In this document: in pieces, positions 8,922 to 18,200 of the stretch | Position numbering within the stretch: position 1 is the first letter of the stretch | Layout: each line of letters opens with the position of its first letter | NCBI RefSeq assembly: GCF_003072125.1 | Contig: NZ_QCYH01000011.1 | Location: 32,036 to 96,035, forward strand | Reading direction: 5' to 3' | DNA: 64,000 nt | From: Pelagivirga sediminicola | GTDB lineage: Bacteria; Pseudomonadota; Alphaproteobacteria; Rhodobacterales; Rhodobacteraceae | Position numbers and translations under genes: made by a program | The notes under the pieces: generated by a model | Seen by the model: the letters and a program-made list of their open reading frames with translations, nothing else | What the model was told of the DNA's origin: nothing | Database searches by the model: none

Positions 8922-10211
8922 ATGGCACTGCAAGCAGACCTGCAAGACAAGATCATTCAGGCCGTCGCCGACGGTTTTGATGATCAGATCGCCTTTACCC
9001 AGGAGCTGGTGCGCATGCCCTCGCTGCGCGGGCACGAGCACCCCATTCAGGATTTCGTGCATCGCGCGCTGCAATCGCGCGGCTATGCGATGGACCGCTT
9101 TTACATGGACCGCGAGGCGATCGCGGCCCATCCCGGCGGCTCCAAGTTCTCGGACGATCATTCCGACGCGCCCATCGTCGTCGGCATCCACCGCCCGCGC
9201 GAGGAAAAGGGCCGCTCGCTGATCCTGCAATCGCATCTGGACGTGGTGCCCGAAGGGCTGCACGACATGTGGTCGGACGCGCCCTTTTCCGCCAGGATCG
9301 AGGGCGACTGGATGTATGGCCGCGGCGCCGGCGACATGAAGGCAGGGGCCGCCGCCAACATATTTGCGCTGGATGCGCTGCGCCGGATCGGGCTGCAACC
9401 TGCCGCGACGGTCTATGTGCAATCGGTCGTCGAGGAGGAAAGCACCGGCAACGGCGCGCTGCAGACCTTCCTGCAAGGCTATACCGCCGATGCCGTCTTC
9501 ATCCCCGAGCCCGAAGAGGAAATGCTGGTGCGCGCCAATACCGGCGTTCTGTGGTTTCAGGTGCAAGTGCGCGGTGTGCCCGTGCATGTGCGCGAGATGG
9601 GCGAGGGCGCGAATGCCATCGACGGCGCCACCCGCATCATGGCCGTGCTGCGCGAGATGGAGGAGGACTGGAACGCCGAGAAGGGCGAGCATCCCCATTT
9701 CGAGGACGAGGCGCATCCCATCAACCTCAATATCGGCAAGATCGAGGGCGGCGACTGGGCCTCGTCCGTGCCGTCGTGGTGCAACATCGACTGCCGCGTT
9801 TCGATCTATCCGGGGCGCAGCGCCGATGACGCGGCCCGCGAGATCACCGAGCGCATCGCCGCCTTTGCGCAAAAGGACAGCTTCCTGTCCAACAACCCGC
9901 CCAAGGTGGTCTTCAACGGCTTTCACGCCGAGGGCTATGTGCTGGAGCCGGGGACCGAGGCCGAGGCGGTGCTGGGCCGCGCGCATGAGAGCGCGATCGG
10001 CGCGCCGCTGGAATCGTTCATGACGGCGGGGTATCTGGATACGCGGGTCTATGCGCTCTACAACAAGATCCCGGCGCTGTGCTATGGGCCGAAATCGCGC
10101 AACATCCACGGCATCGACGAATGTGTCAGCCTTGAATCGGTCAAGCGGATCACAGCCGCCATGGCGCTGTTCATCGCCGAGTGGTGCGGCACGGAGGCGG
10201 CAGACGCGTGA
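8922..10211 (+). CDS. M20 family deacylase (ArgE/DapE type)
   Basis: Zinc-dependent hydrolase of 429 residues. Metal-binding features are in order: SHLDVVP (His and Asp), GRGAGDMKAG (bridging Asp), VEEESTGNG (catalytic Glu and ligand Glu) and a late His in SRNIHGIDE. The dimerisation domain lies between about residues 205 and 325. The family hydrolyses N-acyl groups from amino acids such as acetylornithine or succinyl-diaminopimelate. It starts 18 bases after the TPP gene, and its stop overlaps the next start (TGATG). Its position before a kinase and phospho-lyase suggests it frees an amino group from an N-acylated substrate. Calling it argE would overstate what can be seen. Confidence 0.88.
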   Translation: MALQADLQDKIIQAVADGFDDQIAFTQELVRMPSLRGHEHPIQDFVHRALQSRGYAMDRFYMDREAIAAHPGGSKFSDDHSDAPIVVGIHRPREEKGRSLILQSHLDVVPEGLHDMWSDAPFSARIEGDWMYGRGAGDMKAGAAANIFALDALRRIGLQPAATVYVQSVVEEESTGNGALQTFLQGYTADAVFIPEPEEEMLVRANTGVLWFQVQVRGVPVHVREMGEGANAIDGATRIMAVLREMEEDWNAEKGEHPHFEDEAHPINLNIGKIEGGDWASSVPSWCNIDCRVSIYPGRSADDAAREITERIAAFAQKDSFLSNNPPKVVFNGFHAEGYVLEPGTEAEAVLGRAHESAIGAPLESFMTAGYLDTRVYALYNKIPALCYGPKSRNIHGIDECVSLESVKRITAAMALFIAEWCGTEAADA

Positions 10212-11320
10212 TGCGCGCCGCGTCCCTTGGCACGGCCCTGCCCCCCGTCATCGACCTGGCGCCGCCCGCATCCCCCATGGGGGATGCCGATCTGCTGGCT
10301 CAGGACGCTCCGGCCATCACGCTGGCGGGCGCGGCGGATCTGGCGCGCGATCTTTATGGCATCACCGGCGACATCCGCCAGCTGAGCGCCGAGAAGGACG
10401 CCAATTTCCGCATCCGTCTGGACGGCGGCGAAGAGGCGCTGCTCAAGATCACGAACGCCGCCGAGGATCGCGCCGTGACGGACATGCAGACGCAGGTGCT
10501 GATCCATCTGGCCGCCGTCGATCCCACCCTGCCGGTGCCGCGCGTTCATGCGTCCCTGTCGGGCGCGGCGAGCGAGATCATCAGCGGCGCGGCGGGGCAG
10601 TCGCATGTCGTGCGCCTGCTGGGCTATCTGCCCGGCACGGTTCTGGCCGGGGCCGAGGCGGCGCCCGCCATGCACGAGGATCTGGGCGTTCTGCTGGGCC
10701 GGCTGACGCGGGCGATGCGCGGGTTCTTTCACCCCGCCGCGGGGCACGAGCTGCAATGGGACATCAAGCAGGCCCACCGCCTGCGCCCCATGCTGGAGGC
10801 GGTGGCAGAGGACGATCTGCGCGCCCGCCTGACCGCGCTTCTGGACCGGTTCGATGCCGACATTGCGCCGCAGCTGCCGCATCTGCGCGCGCAGGTGGTG
10901 CATAATGACTTCAACCCGCACAACCTGCTGGTCGATGCGGCCCGCGCCACACGGCCGACCGGCATCATCGATTTCGGCGACATGGTGCACACGCCGGTCG
11001 CCTGCGATCTGGCGGTTGCCTGCTCGTATCAGATTGTCGCGGGGCCGGACCCGCTGGCGCATATCACCCGGATGATCCGCGGCTATAGCCGCATCATGCC
11101 GCTGGAGGAGGAAGAGATCGCGCTTTTGCCCGACCTGATCCGCCTGCGCCACCTGACGACCCTGACACTGGGCGCCTGGCGCGCGCGGCGCTATCCCCAG
11201 AATGCGGACTATATCCTGCGCAACACCGCCGCATCGCGGCGCGGCCTCAGCGCGCTGGACGCCATGGCGCCGGGCGCGCCCGCCGCCGCCCTGCGCGAAG
11301 CCGCGCGCGTGCGTGCCTGA
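10211..11320 (+). CDS. APH-family kinase, hydroxylysine/ethanolamine kinase-like
   Basis: Small-molecule kinase of 369 residues with the aminoglycoside phosphotransferase fold. The catalytic loop reads HNDFNPHNLLVD and the metal-binding loop IIDFGDMVHTPVACDLAVA. The N-lobe ISAEKDANFRIRL-like stretch (LSAEKDANFRIRLDGGEEAL) resembles the beta strands of the hydroxylysine kinase subgroup. The chosen ATG at 10211 shares one base with the preceding TGA. An earlier in-frame GTG gives only ten more residues and is less likely. It is followed at once by a class III phospho-lyase. Kinase and phospho-lyase are fused in some bacteria and paired in hydroxylysine breakdown, so the product is expected to be O-phosphorylated hydroxylysine or ethanolamine. 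Confidence 0.82.
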   Translation: MRAASLGTALPPVIDLAPPASPMGDADLLAQDAPAITLAGAADLARDLYGITGDIRQLSAEKDANFRIRLDGGEEALLKITNAAEDRAVTDMQTQVLIHLAAVDPTLPVPRVHASLSGAASEIISGAAGQSHVVRLLGYLPGTVLAGAEAAPAMHEDLGVLLGRLTRAMRGFFHPAAGHELQWDIKQAHRLRPMLEAVAEDDLRARLTALLDRFDADIAPQLPHLRAQVVHNDFNPHNLLVDAARATRPTGIIDFGDMVHTPVACDLAVACSYQIVAGPDPLAHITRMIRGYSRIMPLEEEEIALLPDLIRLRHLTTLTLGAWRARRYPQNADYILRNTAASRRGLSALDAMAPGAPAAALREAARVRA

Positions 11321-11336
11321 AAAGGAGAGCAACGTC

Positions 11337-12629
11337 ATGACGATGGTCAATGCCTATGATGGCAGCGCCGACGGTCTGAGCGAGGCGGAGGCCGCGCTGA
11401 TCGCCCGCCGCCAGAAGGCCCTCGGCCCGGCCTACCGCCTCTTTTACGAGCAGCCGCTGCATCCCGTGCGCGGCGAGGGCGTCTGGCTGTGGGACAAGGG
11501 CGGCAAGCGGTATCTGGATGCCTATAACAACGTCGTGTCGGTCGGCCATTGCCACCCGCATGTGACCGCCGCCATCGCCGCGCAGGCGGGCGTGCTGAAC
11601 ACCCATACGCGTTATCTGCACGATGCGCCGGTGGACTATGCCGAGCGGCTGCTCGCCACGATGCCGGACGCGCTGGGGCATGTGATGTTCACCTGCACCG
11701 GGTCCGAGGCGAACGACCTGGCGCTGCGCATCACGCGCGCGCATCTGGGGCGGCAGGGTATCATCGCCACGCGCAACGCCTATCACGGCGTGACCGAGGC
11801 GGTGTCCGAGCTGTCGCCCTCGCTGGGCGACTATGTCCCGCGCGGCGCGCGCGTCCGGCTGATCGACGCGCCCGATGGCGGCCCCGATCAGGGCGCGCGG
11901 ATGGCCGCCGATCTGGCGCGCGCGATCGCGGAGATGCGCGCAGGCGGGACCGAGCCTGCGGCCTTCATCTGCGACACGGTGTTTTCCAGCGATGGGCTGT
12001 TTCCAGATCCCGCAGGGTTCCTTGCCCCCGCGGTGGAGCTGATCCGCGCCGAGGGCGGCATCTTCATCGCCGACGAGGTGCAGCCGGGTTTCGCGCGCAC
12101 CGGCGATGCGTTCTGGGGCTTTCAGCGGCACGGTGTGGTGCCGGACATGGTGACGATGGGCAAGCCGATGGGCAACGGCTTTCCCGTCTCCGGCGTCGCG
12201 ATGCGCCCCGAACTGGTGCAGGATTTCGGCGAGAAGGCGCGCTATTTCAACACCTTCGGCGGCAATCCGGTGGCCTGCGCCGCCGGCATGGCCGTGCTGG
12301 ACGTGATCGAGGATGAGGGCCTGCAGGAAAATTCGCGCGTCGTCGGCGGATGGCTGAAGGCCGGTCTGCAGGATCTGGCGGAGGGGCGCGAGGATTTCGG
12401 CAACCTGCGCGGCTGCGGGCTGTTCGTTGCGGCCGATTTCACCCGCGACGGCCAGCCTGACGGCGCCCGCGCGCGGCAGGTCGTGAACCACATGCGCCAG
12501 AACGGCGTGCTGATCAGCGCGACAGGGCCCGCGGGCAACATGCTGAAGATCCGCCCGCCGCTGGTGATGCGGCAGGCCGAGGCGCAGATGCTGCTCGATG
12601 CGGTCGCCGCGGCGCTGGCCGCCGGATGA
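11337..12629 (+). CDS. Class III PLP enzyme, phospho-lyase subgroup (AGXT2L-like)
   Basis: PLP enzyme of 430 residues. The opening block RLFYEQPLHPVRGEGVWLWD, followed by YLDAYNNVVSVGHCHPHV and LNTHTRYLHD, is characteristic of the 5-phosphohydroxylysine and phosphoethanolamine phospho-lyases rather than ordinary aminotransferases. FTCTGSEANDLALRI binds the cofactor phosphate, IADEVQPGF carries the conserved Asp, and K276 in TMGKPMGNGF would hold PLP. Known members release ammonia and phosphate from a phospho-amine, giving an aldehyde. The ATG at 11337 has a strong AAAAGGAGAG site. The gene ends in an ATGA overlap with plsC. It acts directly after the kinase upstream (inference from order). 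Confidence 0.88.
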   Translation: MTMVNAYDGSADGLSEAEAALIARRQKALGPAYRLFYEQPLHPVRGEGVWLWDKGGKRYLDAYNNVVSVGHCHPHVTAAIAAQAGVLNTHTRYLHDAPVDYAERLLATMPDALGHVMFTCTGSEANDLALRITRAHLGRQGIIATRNAYHGVTEAVSELSPSLGDYVPRGARVRLIDAPDGGPDQGARMAADLARAIAEMRAGGTEPAAFICDTVFSSDGLFPDPAGFLAPAVELIRAEGGIFIADEVQPGFARTGDAFWGFQRHGVVPDMVTMGKPMGNGFPVSGVAMRPELVQDFGEKARYFNTFGGNPVACAAGMAVLDVIEDEGLQENSRVVGGWLKAGLQDLAEGREDFGNLRGCGLFVAADFTRDGQPDGARARQVVNHMRQNGVLISATGPAGNMLKIRPPLVMRQAEAQMLLDAVAAALAAG

Positions 12630-13258
12630 GCGTCGCCGCGCGCGCCGCCGCGATGCTGATCGCCGGGTTCGCCCGCGCCGTCACCGCCGTGCGCGGCATC
12701 TGGCAGGGCGTCGCGCCGGTGCCGGGCCAGCGCATCTATTTCGCCAACCACAACAGCCACGGTGATTTCGTGCTGGTCTGGACCGTCCTGCCGCGCGCCC
12801 TGCGCCGCCGCACGCGCCCCGTGGCGGGGGCCGATTACTGGCTGGCCTCGCCGCTGCGCCGGTTCATCGGGCGCGACGTGTTCAACGCCGTCCTGATCGA
12901 CCGCAACCCCGATACGCGCACCGCCGATCCGGTGCTGCAGATGGGCAATGCGCTGGCCGCGGGCGACAGCCTGATCCTGTTTCCCGAAGGCACGCGCAAC
13001 ATGGGAGGCGAGCGGCTTTTGCCGTTCAAGTCGGGCCTTTATCACCTTGCCGCGCAGAACCCCGACATCGACATGGTGCCGGTCTGGATCGACAACCTCA
13101 ACCGGGTGATGCCCAAGGGCGCGCTGGTGCCTGTGCCGCTGATCTGCACCGTCACCTTCGGCGCGCCGATGCGGCTGAGCGGCGGCGAGGACAAGGCAGA
13201 TTTCCTGCGCCGCGCCGAGGCGGCGCTGACCGCACTCGCGCCAAGTGAAAAGGGCTGA
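12626..13258 (+). CDS. 1-acyl-glycerol-3-phosphate acyltransferase family (PlsC-like)
   Basis: Membrane-associated acyltransferase of 210 residues. The catalytic HX4D motif is in NHNSHGDFVL, and the acceptor-binding motif is FPEGTRNMGG. Members add a fatty acyl chain to lysophosphatidic acid to give phosphatidic acid. The start overlaps the phospho-lyase stop (ATGA) and the stop is two bases before cdsA, so it is co-translated with both. The protein is short for PlsC, mainly because it lacks a long N-terminal membrane segment. It is likely an accessory paralogue rather than the housekeeping enzyme. Confidence 0.88.
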   Translation: MSVAARAAAMLIAGFARAVTAVRGIWQGVAPVPGQRIYFANHNSHGDFVLVWTVLPRALRRRTRPVAGADYWLASPLRRFIGRDVFNAVLIDRNPDTRTADPVLQMGNALAAGDSLILFPEGTRNMGGERLLPFKSGLYHLAAQNPDIDMVPVWIDNLNRVMPKGALVPVPLICTVTFGAPMRLSGGEDKADFLRRAEAALTALAPSEKG

Positions 13259-13260
13259 CC

Positions 13261-14196
13261 ATGGACACGCATTTCATCATCCTTCTGGCCTGCGTTCTGG
13301 CCGTGCTGCTGATCGCCACGGCGGCGGCGCAAGTGCTGAAGCGCCGCGCCGCGCCCGGCGATCTGACGATCCAGAACCTGACGGCGCGCATCAATGCGTG
13401 GTGGGTCATGGTGGCGGTCATCGCGCTGGCCTTCGCCTTCGGCGCCGCGGGGGTGGTGATCCTGTTCGCGCTCTGCTCCTTCGCGGCGCTGCGCGAATTC
13501 CTGACGCTGACCAACACGCGCGCCGCCGATCACTGGGCGCTGGTGGCGGCCGTGTTCGTCGTGCTGCCGCTGCAATACATACTGGTCGGAATCGGCTGGT
13601 ATGGGCTCTACTCCATCATGATCCCGGTCTATGCGTTCCTCTTCATGCCGATCCTGTCGGCGCTGCGCGGGCAGACCGAGAACTTCCTGATCGCCGTATC
13701 CGAGGCGCAATGGGCGCTGATGATCGCCGTCTTCTGCGTCAGCCACGTGCCCGCGCTGCTGAGCCTCCAGATCCCCGGATACGAGGGGCGCAACCTCTTC
13801 CTGATCTTTTTCCTGATCGTCGTGGTGCAATCGTCGGACGTGCTGCAATATGTCTGGGGCAAGCTGCTGGGCCGGCGCAAGATCGCGCCGAACCTGTCGC
13901 CCTCCAAGACTCTGGAGGGGCTGGTGGGCGGCGTGCTCAGCGCCAGCGTGCTGGGCGCGGCGCTGTTCTGGATCACGCCGTTCACGGTGGTGCAGGCGTT
14001 CGGCCTGTCGCTGGTGATCACGCTGATGGGGTTCTTCGGCGGACTCGTCATGTCGGCGATCAAACGCGACCGGGGGGTCAAGGATTGGGGCCACCTGATT
14101 GCCGGGCATGGCGGGTTCATCGACCGGCTGGATTCGGTGATCTTCTCGGCGCCGATCTTTTTCCACATCGTGCGCTTTTACTGGGACGTGCATTGA
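13261..14196 (+). CDS. cdsA: Phosphatidate cytidylyltransferase (CdsA family)
   Basis: Integral membrane enzyme of 311 residues that makes CDP-diacylglycerol from phosphatidic acid and CTP. The C-terminal family signature is complete: SAIKRDRGVKDWGHL followed by HGGFIDRLDS. About seven to eight hydrophobic segments precede it. It lies two bases after the acyltransferase gene and its stop overlaps the next reading frame. Its product would feed the CDP-alcohol transferase three genes on. It may be a second copy, since this cluster is not with the usual uppS-dxr partners. Confidence 0.92.
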   Translation: MDTHFIILLACVLAVLLIATAAAQVLKRRAAPGDLTIQNLTARINAWWVMVAVIALAFAFGAAGVVILFALCSFAALREFLTLTNTRAADHWALVAAVFVVLPLQYILVGIGWYGLYSIMIPVYAFLFMPILSALRGQTENFLIAVSEAQWALMIAVFCVSHVPALLSLQIPGYEGRNLFLIFFLIVVVQSSDVLQYVWGKLLGRRKIAPNLSPSKTLEGLVGGVLSASVLGAALFWITPFTVVQAFGLSLVITLMGFFGGLVMSAIKRDRGVKDWGHLIAGHGGFIDRLDSVIFSAPIFFHIVRFYWDVH

Positions 14197-14588
14197 CCCT
14201 CGCGCGGCTCATGGCCTCGACGCCGCTGCATGTCGCGGTGGGGGTCGCGGCAATGGGGGGCTGGGCCGCCTTCGCCAATGCCGCGCACGGGCCGCGCGCG
14301 ATGCTGCTGGCCGCGCTGGTGCAGGGCGCGATCTCGGGGCTGCTGACGCTGGGGCTGAAACGCTCGGTCGACTGGATGCGCCCGCGTCTGAGGCGTTTGC
14401 TGGGCTATTGGGTGCCGCCGCTGGCGGCGATCTGCGGCTCGGCGCTGCTGCTGGTCACGGCGCATCTGGCGGCGGGCACGCCCGAGGTGGGGCACACGGT
14501 GGCGGTGCCGCTGGCGGTGTCGCTGTGTTATATCTTTGCCTACAACATCTTGCGGCAGCACCGCGCGGGAAGGACCTGGAATGGCTGA
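14193..14588 (+). CDS. Small integral membrane protein of the lipid cluster, function unknown
   Basis: The frame between cdsA and the CDP-alcohol transferase encodes 125-131 residues, depending on the start: a TTG at 14193 overlapping the cdsA stop, or the ATG at 14211, which I consider slightly more likely. It has four probable membrane helices, with a basic loop KRSVDWMRPRLRRLLGYW between the second and third, and a basic C-terminus. I recognise no catalytic motif. The overlaps with both neighbours argue for a real, co-translated gene acting in the same lipid pathway, perhaps as a subunit or flippase-like helper (inference). Confidence 0.7.
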   Translation: MTLARLMASTPLHVAVGVAAMGGWAAFANAAHGPRAMLLAALVQGAISGLLTLGLKRSVDWMRPRLRRLLGYWVPPLAAICGSALLLVTAHLAAGTPEVGHTVAVPLAVSLCYIFAYNILRQHRAGRTWNG

Positions 14589-15228
14589 TCTGAAAAACCG
14601 CCGCCCTCTGGGCAGCCGGGACACGAAATGGGCCGCCCGCGGCGCCGCCCTGCTGGCCGCGCGCGGCGCGGCGCCCAACGCCATATCGCAGGCCAGCATG
14701 GTCGCGGCGCTGGTGGCCGCGCTCGCCTTTGCCGGCACCGCCCGGACGGGCGGGGCAGGGGCGGACGCCGCGCTGCTGATCCTAGGCGCGCTGGGGTGCC
14801 AGATCCGGCTGCTTTGCAACCTCTTTGACGGCATGGTCGCCGTCGAGGCGGGGCAAAGCGCGCCTGACGGCCCCTTGTGGAACGAGTGGCCGGACCGGGT
14901 GTCGGATCTGCTGATCCTTTTCGGGGCGGGGATCGGCGCGGGGCATCCGGCGCTGGGGCTGGCGGCGGGTGCGATGGCGGTGCTGGCCGCCTATACCCGC
15001 GAGCTGGGCGCGAGTATAGGCCTTGCGCCCGATTTCACCGGCCCCATGGCCAAGCCGCAGCGCATGGCGGCCATCACGATTGCGGCCCTGATCGCCCTGT
15101 TCGAGCCGCTTTTCGCGGCGCCCGGCACCGTGTTGACCGCCGCGCTGTGGATCGTCGCGCTCGGCGCCGCGCTGACCAGCGTCCGGCGCGCCGCGCGCAT
15201 CCGTGCGGGGCTGCTTGCGCGGGGGTAG
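14581..15228 (+). CDS. CDP-alcohol phosphatidyltransferase family protein with atypical motif
   Basis: Membrane protein of 215 residues. The family normally has DxxDGxxAR...GxxxDxxxD. Here the block reads NLFDGMVAVEAG, then GPLWNEWPDRVSD: the first Asp is Asn, the AR pair is AV, and the third Asp is Asn. Two Asp residues and the DG remain. I recall this NEWPDR form from a recurring subfamily beside plsC and cdsA, so it is probably not a dead enzyme but a variant with different metal binding or alcohol acceptor. The ATG at 14581 overlaps the previous gene by eight bases. About five hydrophobic helices follow the motif. It ends the nine-gene plus-strand run. Confidence 0.8.
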   Translation: MADLKNRRPLGSRDTKWAARGAALLAARGAAPNAISQASMVAALVAALAFAGTARTGGAGADAALLILGALGCQIRLLCNLFDGMVAVEAGQSAPDGPLWNEWPDRVSDLLILFGAGIGAGHPALGLAAGAMAVLAAYTRELGASIGLAPDFTGPMAKPQRMAAITIAALIALFEPLFAAPGTVLTAALWIVALGAALTSVRRAARIRAGLLARG

Positions 15229-15271
15229 AATCCCTATGGCGTTCACAACCGCTTGTCCCTAGTCTGGCCCG

Positions 15272-18200
15272 ATGGATAACGATATGCCCCTCATCGTCGG
15301 CATCGGCGCGTCGGCCGGCGGGATCGCGGCGGTGTCACAGCTGCTGAACGCGGTGCCGAAGGACAGCGGCATGGCGTTCATCGTCGTCACCCACCTGAAC
15401 CCGGACCGCGAAAGCCTGCTGCAGACGGTGCTGGCCCAAAAGACCGAGATGACCATCAGGATCGCCGAGGATGGCGCCGCGATCGAGGTCGGCACCGTCT
15501 ATGTCATGCCCGAAGCGGTCTTGCTGACGGTCGAGGATGGCCGCCTGAAGCTGACCGGCGACGATCCCAATTCGCGCGAGCGCAAGCCGATCGATCTGTT
15601 CTTTGCCGCGCTGGCCGAGGATCAGAAGGAAAACGCCGTCGCCATCGTGCTGTCGGGCGGCGCCGGTGACGGCACGCTGGGCGTCAAGGTGATCAAGGAA
15701 AACGGCGGCATCACCATGGCGCAGGTCGAGAACGGCCATGCGCCGCTGAACCCCGAAATGCCGCAAAGCGCCATCGCCACGGGGCTTGTCGATTTTGCCC
15801 TGCCCCCCGCCGACATGCCCGCCAAGCTGATCGAGATCCGCGAGGGCCGCGCCACGCTGGATGCGCTGGTTCTGGCGGCGGGAAAGGACGGCACGGCGCG
15901 CCCGCGCGACGTGCAGGCCCGCATCAGCCGCAAACTGCGCGAGGTGTCGGGGCATGATTTCTCGGGCTACAAGAGCAAGACCTTCTTTCGCCGGGTCGCG
16001 CGGCGCATGCAGGTGCGGCGCATCCCCGATCTGGCCGCCTATTGCGATCTGCTGGACAGCGATACCGAGGAGGTGACGGCGCTGTTCCGCGATCTGCTGA
16101 TCAGCGTGACCAACTTCTTTCGCGATGCCGATGCCTTCGCCGCGCTGGAGACCGCCGTCATCCCCGAGATCTGCAAGGACCGCAGCGCCGCCGCGCCCGT
16201 GCGCATCTGGGTGCCTGCCTGCACCACCGGCGAGGAGGTCTATTCGCTGGCGATCCTGCTGCACGAGCATATGGGCACCGATACCGAGGCGCCCCCCGTG
16301 CAGATCTTCGGCACCGACATCGACGATCCGGCCCTGTCCATCGCCCGCCAGGCGCGCTATCCCGAGCAACTGCTGCGCGGTGTCAGCGCCGAGCGGCTGG
16401 AGCGGTATTTCGTGCGCGACGGGGCCAGCTACATGGTCTGCAAGAAGGTGCGCGAGATGTGCATCTTCTCGCCGCATAACGTGATCGGCGATCCGCCCTT
16501 TTCGCGGATGGACATGGTGTCCTGCCGCAACCTGCTGATCTATTTCGGCCCCGAACTGCAGCAACAGATCATCCCCACCTTTCATTATGCGCTGAAACCC
16601 GGCGGCTACCTGTTCCTCGGCACGTCCGAAAGCATCAGCCATTACAGCAACCTGTTCGACACCATCGACAAGAAGCACCGCATCTTTCAGGCCAAGGACC
16701 ATCCCAGCCGGCACTGGTCCCCCGGCGAGCTGACGCAGCGCAGCACATCGGGCAGCGCGGGCAATGACCGCCCCGAGGGATTGTCGGGCATCCAGCTGCG
16801 CCACAAGGTCGAGCGGCATATCCTGGACCGCCACACCCCCGCCCATGCCGTCGTCCGCCAGACCGGCGAGATCGTCTTTGCCTCGGGCGGCACGGGTGGC
16901 CTGCTGGAACTGCCGCGCGGAGAGCCGACCAATCATCTGCTGGACATGGTGCCCAAGAACATGCGCCTTGAGCTGCGCGCGCTGCTGCGGCAGGTGGTCG
17001 AAAACGAGCGTCCGGCGCAGCGCGCCAACATCACCGTCACGGCGCCCACCGGTCAGCGCCAGCGCCTGACCGTCAAGGTCGAGCCGCTGCGCGGCCATGG
17101 TCTGGGCGAGCGTCTGTTCATGGTGCTGTTCCAGATCACGGATGACACGGGCGCACAGCACGGCGGCGCCGATGCCGACCGCAGCACCGAGGCCGCCGAG
17201 GACGAGGTTCGCGAGATGCGCGAGCGGCTGCAATCTACCGTCGAGGAATACGAGACCGCGCTGGAAGAGCTGAAATCCTCCAACGAGGAGCTGGTTTCCG
17301 TCAACGAAGAGGCGCAATCCACCAACGAAGAGCTGGAAGCCTCCCGCGAAGAGATGCAATCGCTCAACGAGGAGCTGAACACCATCAACGCCGAGCTGAG
17401 CGGCAAGATCGAGGAGCTGGACCGCGCCAACACCGACATGCGCAACCTGTTCGAGGCCACGCAGATCGCCACCGTGTTTCTGGATGCCAACCTGTCGATC
17501 CGCAGCTTCACCCCCGCCGCCGCCGCGCTGTTCGCGCTGCGCGCCGCCGATGTGGGGCGCCCCCTGTCCGAGCTGGCCAGCGTCAGCGATTATCCCGAAC
17601 TGAACACGCATATCGATCAGGTGCTTCAGACCGGCACGGTGCTGACCCATCGGCTGCACCGGTACGAGGGCAAGTCCAGCTATCTGGTGCGCATCACGCC
17701 CTATCTGTCCGGCGCGCAGGACAAGGTGGAGGGCGCGGTCGTCACGCTGGTGGACATCACCCACCTGGCCGAGGCGGAGGCCCAGCAAAAGGTGCTGATC
17801 GAGGAGCTGAACCACCGCGTGCGCAACATGCTTGCGGTGGTGTCGTCGATCGTGCGCACGTCGCTGCGCGGCAAGAACGTGCCGACCGACGTGGTCGAGA
17901 CGCTGACGAACCGTCTGCACGGAATGGCGCGCGCCTATGGGCTGCTGTCGGAAACCGCATGGACCGCCGTCGGCCTGCGCGACATCGCGGCGCAGGAGCT
18001 GTCCCCCTTCGGCGCCGAAAGCAGCACCATGGAGGGCCCCGCCGTGCAGCTTCAGCCGGCGCAGGCGCTGGCCGTGGGCATGATCATGCACGAGCTGGCC
18101 ACCAATGCGGCCAAATACGGCGCGCTGTCCCGCCGCGCCGGCCGGGTCAAGGTGACATGGGCGCAAGAGGACGGCCATGTGCTGCTGGACTGGGCCGAGA

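Noticed and set aside
7197..10109. 970-residue open frame on the minus strand
   Set aside because: It is opposite the deacetylase, TPP and M20 genes, which carry clear catalytic motifs. The antisense reading has none.
8922..10211. Arginine-biosynthesis argE
   Set aside because: No arg genes are nearby and M20 substrate ranges overlap; the operon context points to a catabolic role.
15335..18178. 947-residue open frame on the minus strand
   Set aside because: It is antisense to the CheB-CheR kinase gene, shows low-complexity His/Gln/Arg composition and has no family motif.
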